Shown here piece by piece: positions 16,342 to 25,220 of a stretch of DNA of 34,861 nucleotides. Every line of letters begins with the position of its first letter. Positions within the stretch are counted from its first letter, which is position 1. Under the pieces are notes generated by a model that made no database searches, was not told where the DNA came from, and saw only the letters and a program-made list of their open reading frames with translations. Source of the stretch: Hyphomicrobiales bacterium (lineage in GTDB: Bacteria; Pseudomonadota; Alphaproteobacteria; Rhizobiales; Xanthobacteraceae); the NCBI GenBank assembly GCA_027307405.1, contig DAHUXA010000021.1, forward strand, positions 1 to 34,861. The letters run 5' to 3'. Both the position numbers and the translations under genes were made by a program.

Positions 16342-17059
16342 TCAGATCGGATCAACTCCCTTGGCCCTGAGTGTTGCTGCCGCCGCGGGCGCGGTCAGGA
16401 AGCGGATGAGTGCCTTCGCCACCTCCGGTTCCTTCGCGGACGCTCCCAGACCGGCGGCAAAGCCGATTTTCGTTTGCAACTCTTCCGGGATCGGGCCGAC
16501 CATATCGACGCCGGGAACGTCGGAAATGCGGGTTGCCACGACAACGACCATGTCCGCTTCGCCACGCGCCACCACCTCGACCGTATCCTCTGCCTCCATC
16601 GGCTTGAGCTTGCCCTGCATCTCCGCCTTGATGCCCATGCGGTCGAGAAGACTTACGAAATAGATGCCGCTGGCGCCCCTGCCCGGATAGGCGACCGCCT
16701 TCGCCGCAAGCAACGTCCGTTTGAAGGCATCTACGGTTGCGATGTCCGGTTTCGCGGCGCCCGCGCGCACCGCCACACCAAGGCCGGAGCGGCCGATATC
16801 GGCGCGCGGACCGACGACCGTTCCGTCCTGGATGAGCGCATACGACATCGAAGCGCTCACCGGATTTGATCTTTTCCTTGACGTCAACCTTCACCCCGAA
16901 GCGCAGCTCGATCGTGTTGCCAGTCGACTTTTCAAACTGTGTGCACAGTTCGCGCACCGCGGCTTTGGCGCCATTGCCGCTCAGGACCTTGATTTCAACC
17001 GCTTCCGCGGCCGAAACCGTGACCAAGAGCGCGGCAGCGAAGGCGACCAATATTTTCAT
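16342..17059 (-). pseudogene. Broken ModA-like periplasmic substrate-binding protein
   Basis: The first frame starts MKILVAFAAALLVTVSA with a signal peptide (AEA-VEIKVLSG) and runs well to GERFDVV near 16846. It then loses homology, while the next frame takes over at ALIQDGTVVGPRADIGRSG near 16838 and continues to VDPI and a stop at 16342. Typical members have about ten residues between FDV and the LI of the next helix; here about one remains. So roughly 8 codons plus a base out of frame seem lost: a small deletion rather than a one-base error. The family binds molybdate-like oxyanions or organic solutes; no ABC partners are near. The upstream promoter may still drive the TRAP genes. Confidence 0.8.
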
Positions 17060-17117
17060 GGTGTCACTACTTTTTTCCCCGAGTTGATCTTAGCAGGCTT
17101 GTTTTGTCCCCGACAGG

Positions 17118-17132
17118 CCGCACATAGTGCGG
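17118..17132. promoter_or_regulatory. Inverted repeat in the divergent hydantoinase/transporter intergenic region
   Basis: CCGCAC-ATA-GTGCGG is a perfect 6-base inverted repeat around a 3-base centre. It lies in the 95-base gap between the divergent starts at 17059 (minus) and 17155 (plus), 22 bases ahead of the hydantoinase ATG. The position suits an operator controlling both directions. No regulator gene is in the window, so the partner is unknown. Confidence 0.5.
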
Positions 17133-17154
17133 TTCTCTTTTCACGTTCAACGCC

Positions 17155-20100
17155 ATGTCGAGAAAAAAGCCACCACAACTCTGGGATTTCTGGATCGACC
17201 GCGGGGGTACTTTCACCGATGTGGTTGGTCGACGCCCTGACAACACGTTGGTGGCGCATAAGCTGCTGTCCGAAAACCCCGAGGCCTATGCCGACGCCGC
17301 CGTACAGGGCATTCGTGATTTGCTCGGACTGAAGGCCGGCGAAACAATCCCGCCTGGCCGCGTTGGCGCCGTGAAGATGGGCACCACCATCGCAACGAAC
17401 GCCCTCCTCGAACGCAAGGGCGAGCGTACACTTTTACTGATCACCAAGGGTTTCCGTGACGCGCTCAAGATCGGCTATCAGGCACGCCCAAAAATTTTCG
17501 CCCGCCACATCATCAAGCCTGACATGCTTTACGAACGCGTCGCCGAAGTTGACGAGCGGGTGCGTGCCGACGGCACCGTGGAACGGGAGCCCAACCTGGC
17601 GGCGGTGCGTGTCGATCTGGAGGCTGCCAAGGCCGACGGTATTGAAGCGGTCGCAATCGTATTCATCCACGCCTACCGCTTTCCAAAACACGAGAAAAGC
17701 GTAGCCGCACTCGCGCGAGAAATGGGTTTCGCGCAGGTTTCGGTAAGTCATGAAGTGTCGCCGCTGATCAAGCTCGTCGGTCGCGGCGATACCACGGTGG
17801 TGGATGCCTATTTGTCACCGATCTTGCGCCGTTACGTTGCGGAAGTTGACAAGGATCTCGATGCAAGACGATCTGCTGCGCGACTGATGTTCATGATGTC
17901 GTCCGGCGGGCTGACGGCCGCCGAACTATTCCAGGGAAAGGACGCTATCCTGTCCGGCCCCGCGGGCGGGGTTGTCGGCATGGCAGAAACGGGACGGCAG
18001 GCGGGTCTCAGTCACCTGATTGGCTTCGACATGGGCGGCACATCGACCGACGTTTCCCATTTCGATGGCGAATACGAACGCGCCTTCGAAACAGAGGTCG
18101 CTGGTGTGCGCATGCGCGCTCCCATGATGCTCATTCATACGGTCGCTGCGGGAGGCGGCTCCATTCTGCACTTCGATGGCGCACGTTTCCGCGTCGGCCC
18201 CGACTCCGCCGGTGCCAATCCCGGGCCCAAGTGCTACCGCCGCGGCGGCCCGCTCGCGGTAACCGATGCGAACGTCATGGTCGGCAAGCTCATTCCCGAT
18301 TTCTTTCCGAAGATTTTTGGTCCTTCGCAGAATCTTCCTCTCGACGCACATGCCGTGCGCAACGCCTTCACCGACATGGCGCAACAGGTCGGAGGTATCA
18401 AAGCCGAAGAGGTCGCTGACGGTTTTATCAAGATCGCGGTGGAGAACATGGCCAATGCGATCAAGAAGATTTCGGTGCAACGCGGATATGACATCACCCG
18501 CTACGCGCTCAACTGCTTCGGCGGCGCGGGCGGACAGCACGCTTGTCTGGTTGCCGACGCCCTGGGGATGACCCGCGTGCTCATGCATCCATTCTCTTCA
18601 TTGCTATCTGCCTACGGTATGGGTCTGGCCGACATACGCGCAACACGCGAACAGGCTATCGAGCTGCCGTTCGGCGATAAAGCGCTGAAGGCCATCGCAC
18701 GTATCGGCGCCGCCCTCGGCAAAGAGACGAAAGCCGAGGTTGCGGGCCAGGGTGTAATGACGGGCAAGATTAAAATATACGTACGGGCGCATATTCGTTA
18801 TGCGGGCACCGACACCGCCCTGGTAGTAGCGGCCGGTAGTCCCGCGGCGATGAAACGCGCGTTCGAGAAAGCGCACAGGTCCCGTTTCGGTTTTATCGAT
18901 CGTACAAAACAGATGGTGGTCGAAGCTGTATCGGTCGAGGCCGTCGGTGGCGGCGCTCGATTCAGCGAGAAGTCGGCAAGACGATCGCGCACCGCGTTGC
19001 CAAAACCAGCGCTGCGAACGAAATTTCTTTCCAGCGGAACGTGGCATAAGACAAATGTCTACACCCGCGAGCAGCTCAAACCCGGAGCGCGCGTCAGAGG
19101 TGCCGCAATCATTATCGAGCCGCACCAAACCATTGTGGTCGAACCCGGCTGGCAAGCGGAATTGACCGCCAAGAACCACTTGCTGCTCACGCGCGCCAAG
19201 AAGCTCAAGCGGACGCACGCCATCGGCACCCACGCCGATCCGGTTATGTTGGAAGTATTTAACAACCTCTTCATGTCAATCGCAGAACAGATGGGCGTGT
19301 CCCTGCAAAACACGGCTTATTCCGTCAACATAAAGGAGCGGCTTGATTTCTCATGCGCGGTGTTCGCGCATGACGGCACGCTAGTGGCTAATGCACCGCA
19401 CATGCCGGTGCACCTCGGCTCAATGGATCGTGCCGTTGAAACCATTATCCGCGAAAACATCGGCCGCATCCGCCCTGGCGATGTCTACGCCATCAACGCA
19501 CCTTACAACGGCGGCACTCACCTGCCGGATATCACCGTCTGCACTCCGGTGTTTGATGACCGAAGGAGATCGATTTTATTTTGGGTGGCCTCGCGCGGAC
19601 ATCACGCGGATGTGGGTGGCATCTCGCCCGGCTCAATGTCGCCGAACGCCACCACAATCGAGCAGGAAGGCGTTCTGTTTGATAATTTCAAGCTCGTCGA
19701 CCGCGGCCGCTTCCGCGAGAAGGAGCTGATGGCGGCGCTCACAGGCGCCAAATTTCCGGCGCGCAATCCGGTGCAGAATATCAACGACATCAAGGCGCAG
19801 ATCGCCGCCAATGAAAAGGGCGTGGCGGAGCTGCGCAAGATGGTCACGCATTTCACGCTGCCTGTCGCGAAAGCCTATATGCAACACGTTCAGGACAACG
19901 CAGCCGAAAGCGTGCGGCGCGTCATCGACCGGCTGCACGACTCGGAATTCAGCTACGAGATGGATCAAGGCACCGTAATCAAGGTGAAGATCACGGTGGA
20001 CAAGGCAAAACGCGAGGCAACGGTAGACTTCACTGGCACAAGCGAACAGCAGCCGACCAATTTCAATGCGCCGGAGCCGGTGGCGCGCGCGGCGGTGCTC

Positions 20101-20763
20101 TACGTATTCCGCGTCATGGTCGACGATGACATCCCGATGAACGCCGGGTGTCTGAAACCAATCAATATTGTGATCCCAAAGCGATCGATGCTGTCGCCGG
20201 AGTTTCCCGCCGCCGTGGTCGCCGGCAACGTAGAGACATCACAGGCTGTGACCAATTGTCTTTTCGGCGCGCTCGGCGCACTTGCTGCCGCACAGGGTAC
20301 GATGAACAATCTCAACTTCGGCAATGCGCGCTATCAATACTACGAAACCATTTGCTCCGGCTCGCCCGCCGGGCCCGGTTTCAATGGCACGGATGCGGTT
20401 CACACCCACATGACGAATACGCGCCTCACCGATCCGGAGGTGTTGGAATTTCGCTATCCTGTATTGCTCGAGGACTTCCATATCCGCGCCGGCTCCGGCG
20501 GCCGTGGCAAATGGCACGCCGGCGACGGCATTCGTCGCACCATCCGTTTCCTTGAAAAGATGGAATGCACGGTCTTGTCCGGCCACCGTCGGGTGCACCC
20601 CTTCGGCCTCGCGGGCGGCGAAGCCGGTCAAGTCGGCGAAAACTGGGTGCGGCGCAAGAATGGCCGGATGGAACGCTTGCAGGGATGCGACGCTACCGTC
20701 ATCGACGAAACCGAGGCGATCATCATTCAAACGCCAACCGCCGGCGGATATGGCGCAGAGTAA
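17155..20763 (+). CDS. Fused hydantoinase A/B (5-oxoprolinase-type) protein
   Basis: A 1202-residue protein joining both halves of the ATP-dependent hydantoinase/oxoprolinase family. HyuA-like residues 1 to about 680 have GGTFTDVV at 17-24 (phosphate binding), [22 protein letters not shown] near 290, and [18 protein letters not shown]. The HyuB-like part, from about 700, opens [21 protein letters not shown] and has DITVCTPVF and [10 protein letters not shown]. Fused proteins of this size include 5-oxoprolinase and N-methylhydantoinase-like enzymes; sequence alone does not choose. The reaction is ATP-driven opening of a cyclic amide. Being divergent from a TRAP system suggests a linked uptake and degradation function. 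The protein looks cytosolic and intact. Confidence 0.92.
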   Translation: MSRKKPPQLWDFWIDRGGTFTDVVGRRPDNTLVAHKLLSENPEAYADAAVQGIRDLLGLKAGETIPPGRVGAVKMGTTIATNALLERKGERTLLLITKGFRDALKIGYQARPKIFARHIIKPDMLYERVAEVDERVRADGTVEREPNLAAVRVDLEAAKADGIEAVAIVFIHAYRFPKHEKSVAALAREMGFAQVSVSHEVSPLIKLVGRGDTTVVDAYLSPILRRYVAEVDKDLDARRSAARLMFMMSSGGLTAAELFQGKDAILSGPAGGVVGMAETGRQAGLSHLIGFDMGGTSTDVSHFDGEYERAFETEVAGVRMRAPMMLIHTVAAGGGSILHFDGARFRVGPDSAGANPGPKCYRRGGPLAVTDANVMVGKLIPDFFPKIFGPSQNLPLDAHAVRNAFTDMAQQVGGIKAEEVADGFIKIAVENMANAIKKISVQRGYDITRYALNCFGGAGGQHACLVADALGMTRVLMHPFSSLLSAYGMGLADIRATREQAIELPFGDKALKAIARIGAALGKETKAEVAGQGVMTGKIKIYVRAHIRYAGTDTALVVAAGSPAAMKRAFEKAHRSRFGFIDRTKQMVVEAVSVEAVGGGARFSEKSARRSRTALPKPALRTKFLSSGTWHKTNVYTREQLKPGARVRGAAIIIEPHQTIVVEPGWQAELTAKNHLLLTRAKKLKRTHAIGTHADPVMLEVFNNLFMSIAEQMGVSLQNTAYSVNIKERLDFSCAVFAHDGTLVANAPHMPVHLGSMDRAVETIIRENIGRIRPGDVYAINAPYNGGTHLPDITVCTPVFDDRRRSILFWVASRGHHADVGGISPGSMSPNATTIEQEGVLFDNFKLVDRGRFREKELMAALTGAKFPARNPVQNINDIKAQIAANEKGVAELRKMVTHFTLPVAKAYMQHVQDNAAESVRRVIDRLHDSEFSYEMDQGTVIKVKITVDKAKREATVDFTGTSEQQPTNFNAPEPVARAAVLYVFRVMVDDDIPMNAGCLKPINIVIPKRSMLSPEFPAAVVAGNVETSQAVTNCLFGALGALAAAQGTMNNLNFGNARYQYYETICSGSPAGPGFNGTDAVHTHMTNTRLTDPEVLEFRYPVLLEDFHIRAGSGGRGKWHAGDGIRRTIRFLEKMECTVLSGHRRVHPFGLAGGEAGQVGENWVRRKNGRMERLQGCDATVIDETEAIIIQTPTAGGYGAE

Positions 20764-20853
20764 TCGTTAATTGCGCTAAGTTGGGACTTGGACCCGTTAA
20801 GCATCTATAGCCGTAGCGCTTGATTTTAACGCCGCCGGTGCGAGTCTTCGACC

Positions 20854-21222
20854 ATGCGCATGATCATTGTTTCCGCGTTGTTGCTAAGCGCCCTCGCCGC
20901 GCCGGCGCAGGCGCAAGTCTACCCGGTCGTGGGTAAATGGGGCCAAAGCTCGGGTGCCGAAAAGGGCGCGATCGACTGCGTCGGAAAGCGTGTGATCGAG
21001 TTCAATGGCGACCAGCGCACCGACAGCAACGGCGGAGTGCCGGCTTATCGGAATCAGTCGGTAACGCCAGATGGACCGTCGAGCTACCGCATTGTCGATG
21101 AGTTTTCGACCGGACAGATCAGTGCCGGTCACACCTCTTATGCGCTACGAAAAGTCGATGCCGACCACATCGAATTGATTATGCAGGACGGCGGCTCGTT
21201 AAAGCTGCAACGGTGCAAGTAA
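20854..21222 (+). CDS. Small predicted periplasmic protein of unknown function
   Basis: A 122-residue protein with a clear signal peptide, MRMIIVSALLLSALAAPAQA, cleaved before QVYPVVGKW. The mature part is about 100 residues, mostly predicted strand, with two Cys (in AIDCVGKR and LQRCK) that may form a disulfide near the two ends. No family recognised with certainty; similar small exported proteins occur in Bradyrhizobium relatives. It sits 90 bases after the hydantoinase gene and probably has its own promoter. A second in-frame ATG lies two codons on. Confidence 0.75.
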   Translation: MRMIIVSALLLSALAAPAQAQVYPVVGKWGQSSGAEKGAIDCVGKRVIEFNGDQRTDSNGGVPAYRNQSVTPDGPSSYRIVDEFSTGQISAGHTSYALRKVDADHIELIMQDGGSLKLQRCK

Positions 21223-21237
21223 CAAAATCCAGTAGAA

Positions 21238-21807
21238 CTAGTTTCTGGCGATAATCTCGCGCTCGCCGCGATGGATCCGCGTCGTCTCGCTAATCTTGCC
21301 GTACCCGCGCCTGAGAAGAATTGAGGGGCGTCGGAGTTTCAGTGCGCTCCGACGGCGTCGGCGGGGTCGAGGACGTTCGATGTGGAGTTCGCCCAACTGC
21401 GCATTCGCCGCTTGCGAAACTTTGTTCTGTTCGGCCAGCAAAAGAGGCATGCCGAGCAGCTGACCCCAGGCGCGCCATTCGGCCAGCGCCTCTTCCGGTT
21501 GCAATGTCACAAACAACGGCAACGTCAGTGCTGGGTCACTGTGCTTGAGCACGACAGCCAGCACGTCTTCCGTTCCGCCTTCGCCCGGCACCAGCCGCAA
21601 TGATATGCCGTCATAGGCAGTAACCGGCATATTGAGCGCCATGCGCATGCCGGATAGCGAACGCCGTAGCACGACGCGTTCGCGATGGAGTTCGACGTCG
21701 CGCACTCGCCCGTCGGCGGCGACGTCGCTTGCGGAAAATCGCACAGGCAAGCCAAAGGGGTCGAGCCGCAGGGCGCGGCCCGACCCGGCGCATCCGCCAC
21801 TTCGCAT
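21238..21807 (-). CDS. DUF6101 family protein
   Basis: A 189-residue protein matching DUF6101 by its opening block (SGRALRLDPFGLPVRFSASD), the VRDVELHRERVVLRRSLSGMRM segment, and the Arg-rich tail ending KLRRPSILLRRGYG. No membrane segment or signal is seen. The function is unknown; the basic tail could bind nucleic acid or membranes. It converges with the small exported gene (15 bases between stops) and diverges from pmbA. GGGAGAG before the ATG supports the start. Confidence 0.85.
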   Translation of the reverse strand: MRSGGCAGSGRALRLDPFGLPVRFSASDVAADGRVRDVELHRERVVLRRSLSGMRMALNMPVTAYDGISLRLVPGEGGTEDVLAVVLKHSDPALTLPLFVTLQPEEALAEWRAWGQLLGMPLLLAEQNKVSQAANAQLGELHIERPRPRRRRRSALKLRRPSILLRRGYGKISETTRIHRGEREIIARN

Positions 21808-21933
21808 TTGACGCCTCGAAACTCTCCCGCGCCCGACTTTTTGCCGGGTCGCGTGTCAATCATGGCAGGAACGCGTCCGAATCCGCTTAATGTTCTGGGT
21901 TAACCGGTCGTAGCGGCGAGTGCTTTGCGACGA

Positions 21934-21968
21934 ATGATTGACGACCCGTTGCAAACCATGATTGACGA
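21934..21968 (+). repeat. Direct repeat ATGATTGACGA in the gap ahead of pmbA
   Basis: ATGATTGACGA occurs at 21934-21944 and 21958-21968, 24 bases apart (just over two helical turns), in the 239-base divergent gap 21808-22046. Each copy contains TTGACG, which could be a -35 element, but no good -10 follows either. It may be a regulator site or chance. Nothing else in the gap stood out. Confidence 0.35.
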
Positions 21969-22046
21969 GGTGTTGCTGCGGCTGTCCAAATTGTCTGGTT
22001 CGACGGTTGAACCGCACCGCAATCGCGCCCATGTGAAAGCCAACCA

Positions 22047-23411
22047 ATGCTTGCTCCCACTTCTTCCTTGCTCGACCTTTCCCCACTGACAGACCGCGCG
22101 GAGCGGCTGGTCAAAGCGGCGCGTGCTGCCGGGGCAGACGCTGCCGACGCAGTGGCAATACGTACAATGTCATTGGGCGTTGAAGTCCGCGACGGACGAG
22201 TTGAAGAGTCCGAACGTGCGGAGGGCGACGATTTGGGCCTGCGTGTCCTGGTCGGCCGCCGGCAGGCTATGGTGTCCACCAACGACCTAGCCGATCACGA
22301 CGCAGCCGCCTTGGCCGAACGAGCCATCGCCATGGCGCGGGTAACGCCTGAGGACAAGTTCGCTGGTCTCGCTGACACAAACCTTCTGGCGCGGGATTTT
22401 CCTGACCTCGATCTGATCGATCCCAAGCTGCCGACGGTTGGCGAACTCGAAACACAAGCGCGGGCCGCTGAACAGGCAGCCCTTGCTGTCAAGGGCGTCA
22501 GTAAGTCGGGCGGTGCTTCGGCTTCGGCCGGAATCGGCGGGATGGTACTGGTGACCAGTCATGGCTTCCGTGGCACCTATCTTGGATCGAACTATGGAGT
22601 CTCGATGACAGCAATCGCCGGTGGCGGTACCGGCATGGAACGCGACTACGATTATTCCTCGGTACGGCACACTGCGGATCTGGAGCGTCCCGAAACAATT
22701 GGGCGCAGCGCCGGCGAACGTGCAGTCGCACGGCCCAATCCGCGTAAGGTTTCGACTCGCAAGGTGCCGGTGGTGTTCGATCAACGTACCGCCAGTTCGC
22801 TGGTGTCGCATCTCGCCAGCGCGGCCAATGGCGCCTCGGTAGCGCGCAAGACCAGTTTTTTGCGAGACAAGATGGGCGCAAAGCTGTTCGCCGATGGCAT
22901 CCACATTATCGACGATCCATTGCGCAAGCGTGGTCTGCGTTCTCATCCGTTCGATGGCGAAGGTGTCGCCTGCAGGAAGCTCGCGCTGGTCGAGGATGGT
23001 GTCCTTCGCTCGTGGCTGTTGGATAGCGCGACCGCACGCGAACTCGGTCTTGTCACGACCGGCAATGCCCAGCGTGCCGGCTCGTCTGTGACTTCACCCG
23101 GCCCCAGCAATTTGCATTTAGAGCCCGGCCGACTGAAACCCGAAGGGCTCATCGCGGATATTGCCGATGGGTTCTACGTCACCGACATGATCGGTATGGG
23201 CGCTAACATGGTAACGGGTGACTATAGCCGCGGCGCCTCGGGCTTCTGGATTGAGAATGGCAAGCGTACCTATCCCGTGAGCGAGGTCACGATCGCGGGG
23301 CATTTGCTCGATATATTTCGCACGCTCACGCCAGCTAATGATCTCGAGTTCCGTTACGGCACCAATGCTCCGACGCTGCGCGTAGAGGGCTTGACCGTTG
23401 CGGGCCAGTGA
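22047..23411 (+). CDS. pmbA: PmbA/TldE-type subunit of the TldD/TldE peptidase
   Basis: A 454-residue PmbA (TldE) homologue. With TldD, it forms a heteromeric metalloprotease that degrades unfolded peptides and matures some ribosomal peptides; the PmbA subunit itself lacks the zinc motif, and none is seen here. N-terminal half: VEVRDGRVEESERAEGDDLGLRV. C-terminal half: FDGEGVACRKLALVEDGVLRSWLLDSATARELG and the glycine-rich DMIGMGANMVTGDYSRGASGFWIENG block. It opens the run leading to the lipid A genes; no tldD is present in the window. Its stop overlaps the start of cysQ by 14 bases. Confidence 0.93.
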   Translation: MLAPTSSLLDLSPLTDRAERLVKAARAAGADAADAVAIRTMSLGVEVRDGRVEESERAEGDDLGLRVLVGRRQAMVSTNDLADHDAAALAERAIAMARVTPEDKFAGLADTNLLARDFPDLDLIDPKLPTVGELETQARAAEQAALAVKGVSKSGGASASAGIGGMVLVTSHGFRGTYLGSNYGVSMTAIAGGGTGMERDYDYSSVRHTADLERPETIGRSAGERAVARPNPRKVSTRKVPVVFDQRTASSLVSHLASAANGASVARKTSFLRDKMGAKLFADGIHIIDDPLRKRGLRSHPFDGEGVACRKLALVEDGVLRSWLLDSATARELGLVTTGNAQRAGSSVTSPGPSNLHLEPGRLKPEGLIADIADGFYVTDMIGMGANMVTGDYSRGASGFWIENGKRTYPVSEVTIAGHLLDIFRTLTPANDLEFRYGTNAPTLRVEGLTVAGQ

Positions 23412-24204
23412 CGCCATCGCACTGCGCGGGGAGCTCGAAGCCGCAATGCGCGAAGCCGGTGAACTCGCGCGTATGACTGCGCGCGGGCCGTTCAAACACT
23501 GGACCAAAGGCGCTGACCGCTCGCCGGTGACTGAGGGCGATATCGCAGTCAACGAGCTGCTGCGCGAGCGGCTCCCTTCGCTCGCGCCTGGCGCCGCCTG
23601 GATCTCGGAAGAAACTGAGGATCGCACATCCGACCGTGCCCTGCCCCTCGCCTGGATCGTCGACCCGATCGACGGCACGCGCGCCTTCATTTCCGGCCGT
23701 GATGACTGGACCATTTCAGTCGCGCTCGCCGAAACTGGCCGCCCGCTGGTCGCAGCGCTTTACGCACCGGTAACCGATGAGATGTTCCTCGTTTCGCGTG
23801 GCGGGGGTGCCACCCTCAATGGCACACCGATCAAAGTGACCTCTGGCGATACGCTCAGCGGCGCCAGGCTCGCCGGCCCCAAGCGCTATCTTGATCGTCT
23901 CTCTGGGCTAACGCCGGAAATATCGGCTCAACCGAAAGTGCATTCGCTCGCGTTGCGAATCGCACGTGTTGCGCACGGAACACTTGATGCCGCGCTCGCG
24001 TCTGGCGGAAGTCACGACTGGGACCTTGCAGCGGCCGATCTTTTGGTGCACGAAGCCGGCGGGGCGCTTACGGATTTCACGGGTCGGCCGCTTAAGTACA
24101 ACGAGCCACAATCCGCGCACGGCGCGCTGATAGCCGCCGGCTATGCGCGCCACAATGCGTTGATCGAGCTCGTGCGCGACCGAGAAGCCGAATTCGCGTA
24201 TTAA
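23398..24204 (+). CDS. Inositol monophosphatase family, CysQ-like 3'(2'),5'-bisphosphate nucleotidase
   Basis: A 268-residue Li-sensitive phosphatase family protein. Metal-binding motifs: SEETED with E71/E72, DPIDGTRAF at 89-97, and HDWDLAAADLLVHEAGG near 202-218. In CysQ these coordinate Mg ions to hydrolyse phosphoadenosine phosphate; inositol-1-phosphatase is the alternative. The likely start is TTG at 23398, inside pmbA; an ATG at 23446 would cut the first helix. The overlap suggests coupling with pmbA. Alphaproteobacteria often place this gene ahead of waaA, but its link to lipid A synthesis is unclear. Confidence 0.88.
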   Translation: MRASDAIALRGELEAAMREAGELARMTARGPFKHWTKGADRSPVTEGDIAVNELLRERLPSLAPGAAWISEETEDRTSDRALPLAWIVDPIDGTRAFISGRDDWTISVALAETGRPLVAALYAPVTDEMFLVSRGGGATLNGTPIKVTSGDTLSGARLAGPKRYLDRLSGLTPEISAQPKVHSLALRIARVAHGTLDAALASGGSHDWDLAAADLLVHEAGGALTDFTGRPLKYNEPQSAHGALIAAGYARHNALIELVRDREAEFAY

Positions 24205-24248
24205 CCTCTCAGAACCCGCGCTGCCGCTCATCGACCAGGGACCGACTC

Positions 24249-24506
24249 ATGTCCACAGAAACGCCAACCGCAAAAAAACAATTGCTTCACCTCGTCCTCG
24301 GCGGCGAACTCACCGAGCTCGGCAGCAGCCAATTCAAGGATCTCGACAAGATCGACATCGTTGGCGTCTTTCCGAACTATGCCAGCGCCTATGTCGCCTG
24401 GAAGGCCAGGGCACAACAGACTGTCGACAATGCCCACATACGTTACTTTATCGTCCACCTGCATCGCCTGCTCGATCCTGAGGCCGCGCGCCGGCCAGCG
24501 CGCTAG
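24249..24506 (+). CDS. DUF4170 family protein
   Basis: An 85-residue soluble protein matching DUF4170: LLHLVLGGELTELGSSQFKDLDKIDIVGVFPNYASAYVAWKAKAQQ-like core with a C-terminal HLHRLLDPE. Its role is unknown. It starts 44 bases after the cysQ-like gene and its TAG directly abuts the next ATG, so it belongs to the lipid A run. The constant position in this operon in related bacteria suggests a small accessory factor, which is inference. Confidence 0.9.
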   Translation: MSTETPTAKKQLLHLVLGGELTELGSSQFKDLDKIDIVGVFPNYASAYVAWKARAQQTVDNAHIRYFIVHLHRLLDPEAARRPAR

Positions 24507-25220
24507 ATGACAATGCTATCGTTGAAGCGTATCACCACTTCGTCCGCCTTCCAGGAAGCCGTCGGTGTGGTGGCGGCCTCGTATCTGCGACTTGTCTGGC
24601 GTACCAGCCGGACCACGCTGGAGCCACTGGGCATCTATGAATCGGTGGAGATGCCAGCAATCGTAGCAATGTGGCATGGCCAGCATTTCATGGCGCCTTT
24701 CATCAAGCGCGACGACCCGCGTCATCGCACCAAGGTGCTGATCTCTCGCCATCGGGATGGCGAGATCAATGCGCGCGCTGCGCAACGGCTGGGTATCGGA
24801 ACTATCCGCGGCTCCGGCGCGCATAACGGCGAATTTCACCGCAAAGGCGGCGCCGCCGCCTTCACCGAGATGCTTCAGGCCCTGAATGAAGGCTACAATA
24901 TCGCAATGACCGCCGATGTTCCAAAAGTCGCACGCGTTGCCGGCCTTGGCATCGTCAAGCTCGCGCAGCATTCCGGTCGTCCGATATATGCCGTGGCGAT
25001 GGCCTCGAGCCGACGTATCGAGCTCGACAATTGGGATCGTTCCGCCATCAACTTGCCATTCGGCCGGATGGCAATCGTGGCGAGCAATGCGATAAAAGTG
25101 CCGCAGAACTCCGACGATGCGGCGCTGGAGGTGGCGAGACAGCTGGTCGAAAGCGAACTCAACCGGGTCACGGCACGCGCATACGAGATCGCCGACAGGA
25201 CCGGGAGTGGCAAACCTTGA
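24507..25220 (+). CDS. Lysophospholipid acyltransferase family protein (DUF374)
   Basis: A 237-residue protein of the DUF374/LPLAT-related group. The conserved MWHGQHFMAPF is at about 55-65, SRHRDGEI near 80-87, the GSGAHNGEF region near 103-110, and the TADVPKVARVAGLGIVKLAQHSGRPI stretch in the middle. Genes of this type next to waaA and lpxK are thought to add or handle acyl chains on lipid A precursors, but I cannot assign a substrate. The start abuts the DUF4170 stop (TAGATG); an ATG two codons later is possible. Its TGA overlaps the TTG of waaA by 4 bases. Confidence 0.88.
   Translation: MTMLSLKRITTSSAFQEAVGVVAASYLRLVWRTSRTTLEPLGIYESVEMPAIVAMWHGQHFMAPFIKRDDPRHRTKVLISRHRDGEINARAAQRLGIGTIRGSGAHNGEFHRKGGAAAFTEMLQALNEGYNIAMTADVPKVARVAGLGIVKLAQHSGRPIYAVAMASSRRIELDNWDRSAINLPFGRMAIVASNAIKVPQNSDDAALEVARQLVESELNRVTARAYEIADRTGSGKP

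Noticed and set aside
17926-18588. A 220-residue minus-strand open frame inside the hydantoinase gene
   Set aside because: It is antisense to conserved HyuA motifs and resembles no family.
20781-20811. TTGGGA and TATAGC as a promoter for the small exported protein
   Set aside because: The spacing is 19 bases and the -35 is weak, so it is not distinguishable from chance.
25031-25216. Upstream extension of waaA to 496 residues
   Set aside because: The extension lies wholly inside the DUF374 gene and lacks family resemblance; the TTGA overlap start fits better.
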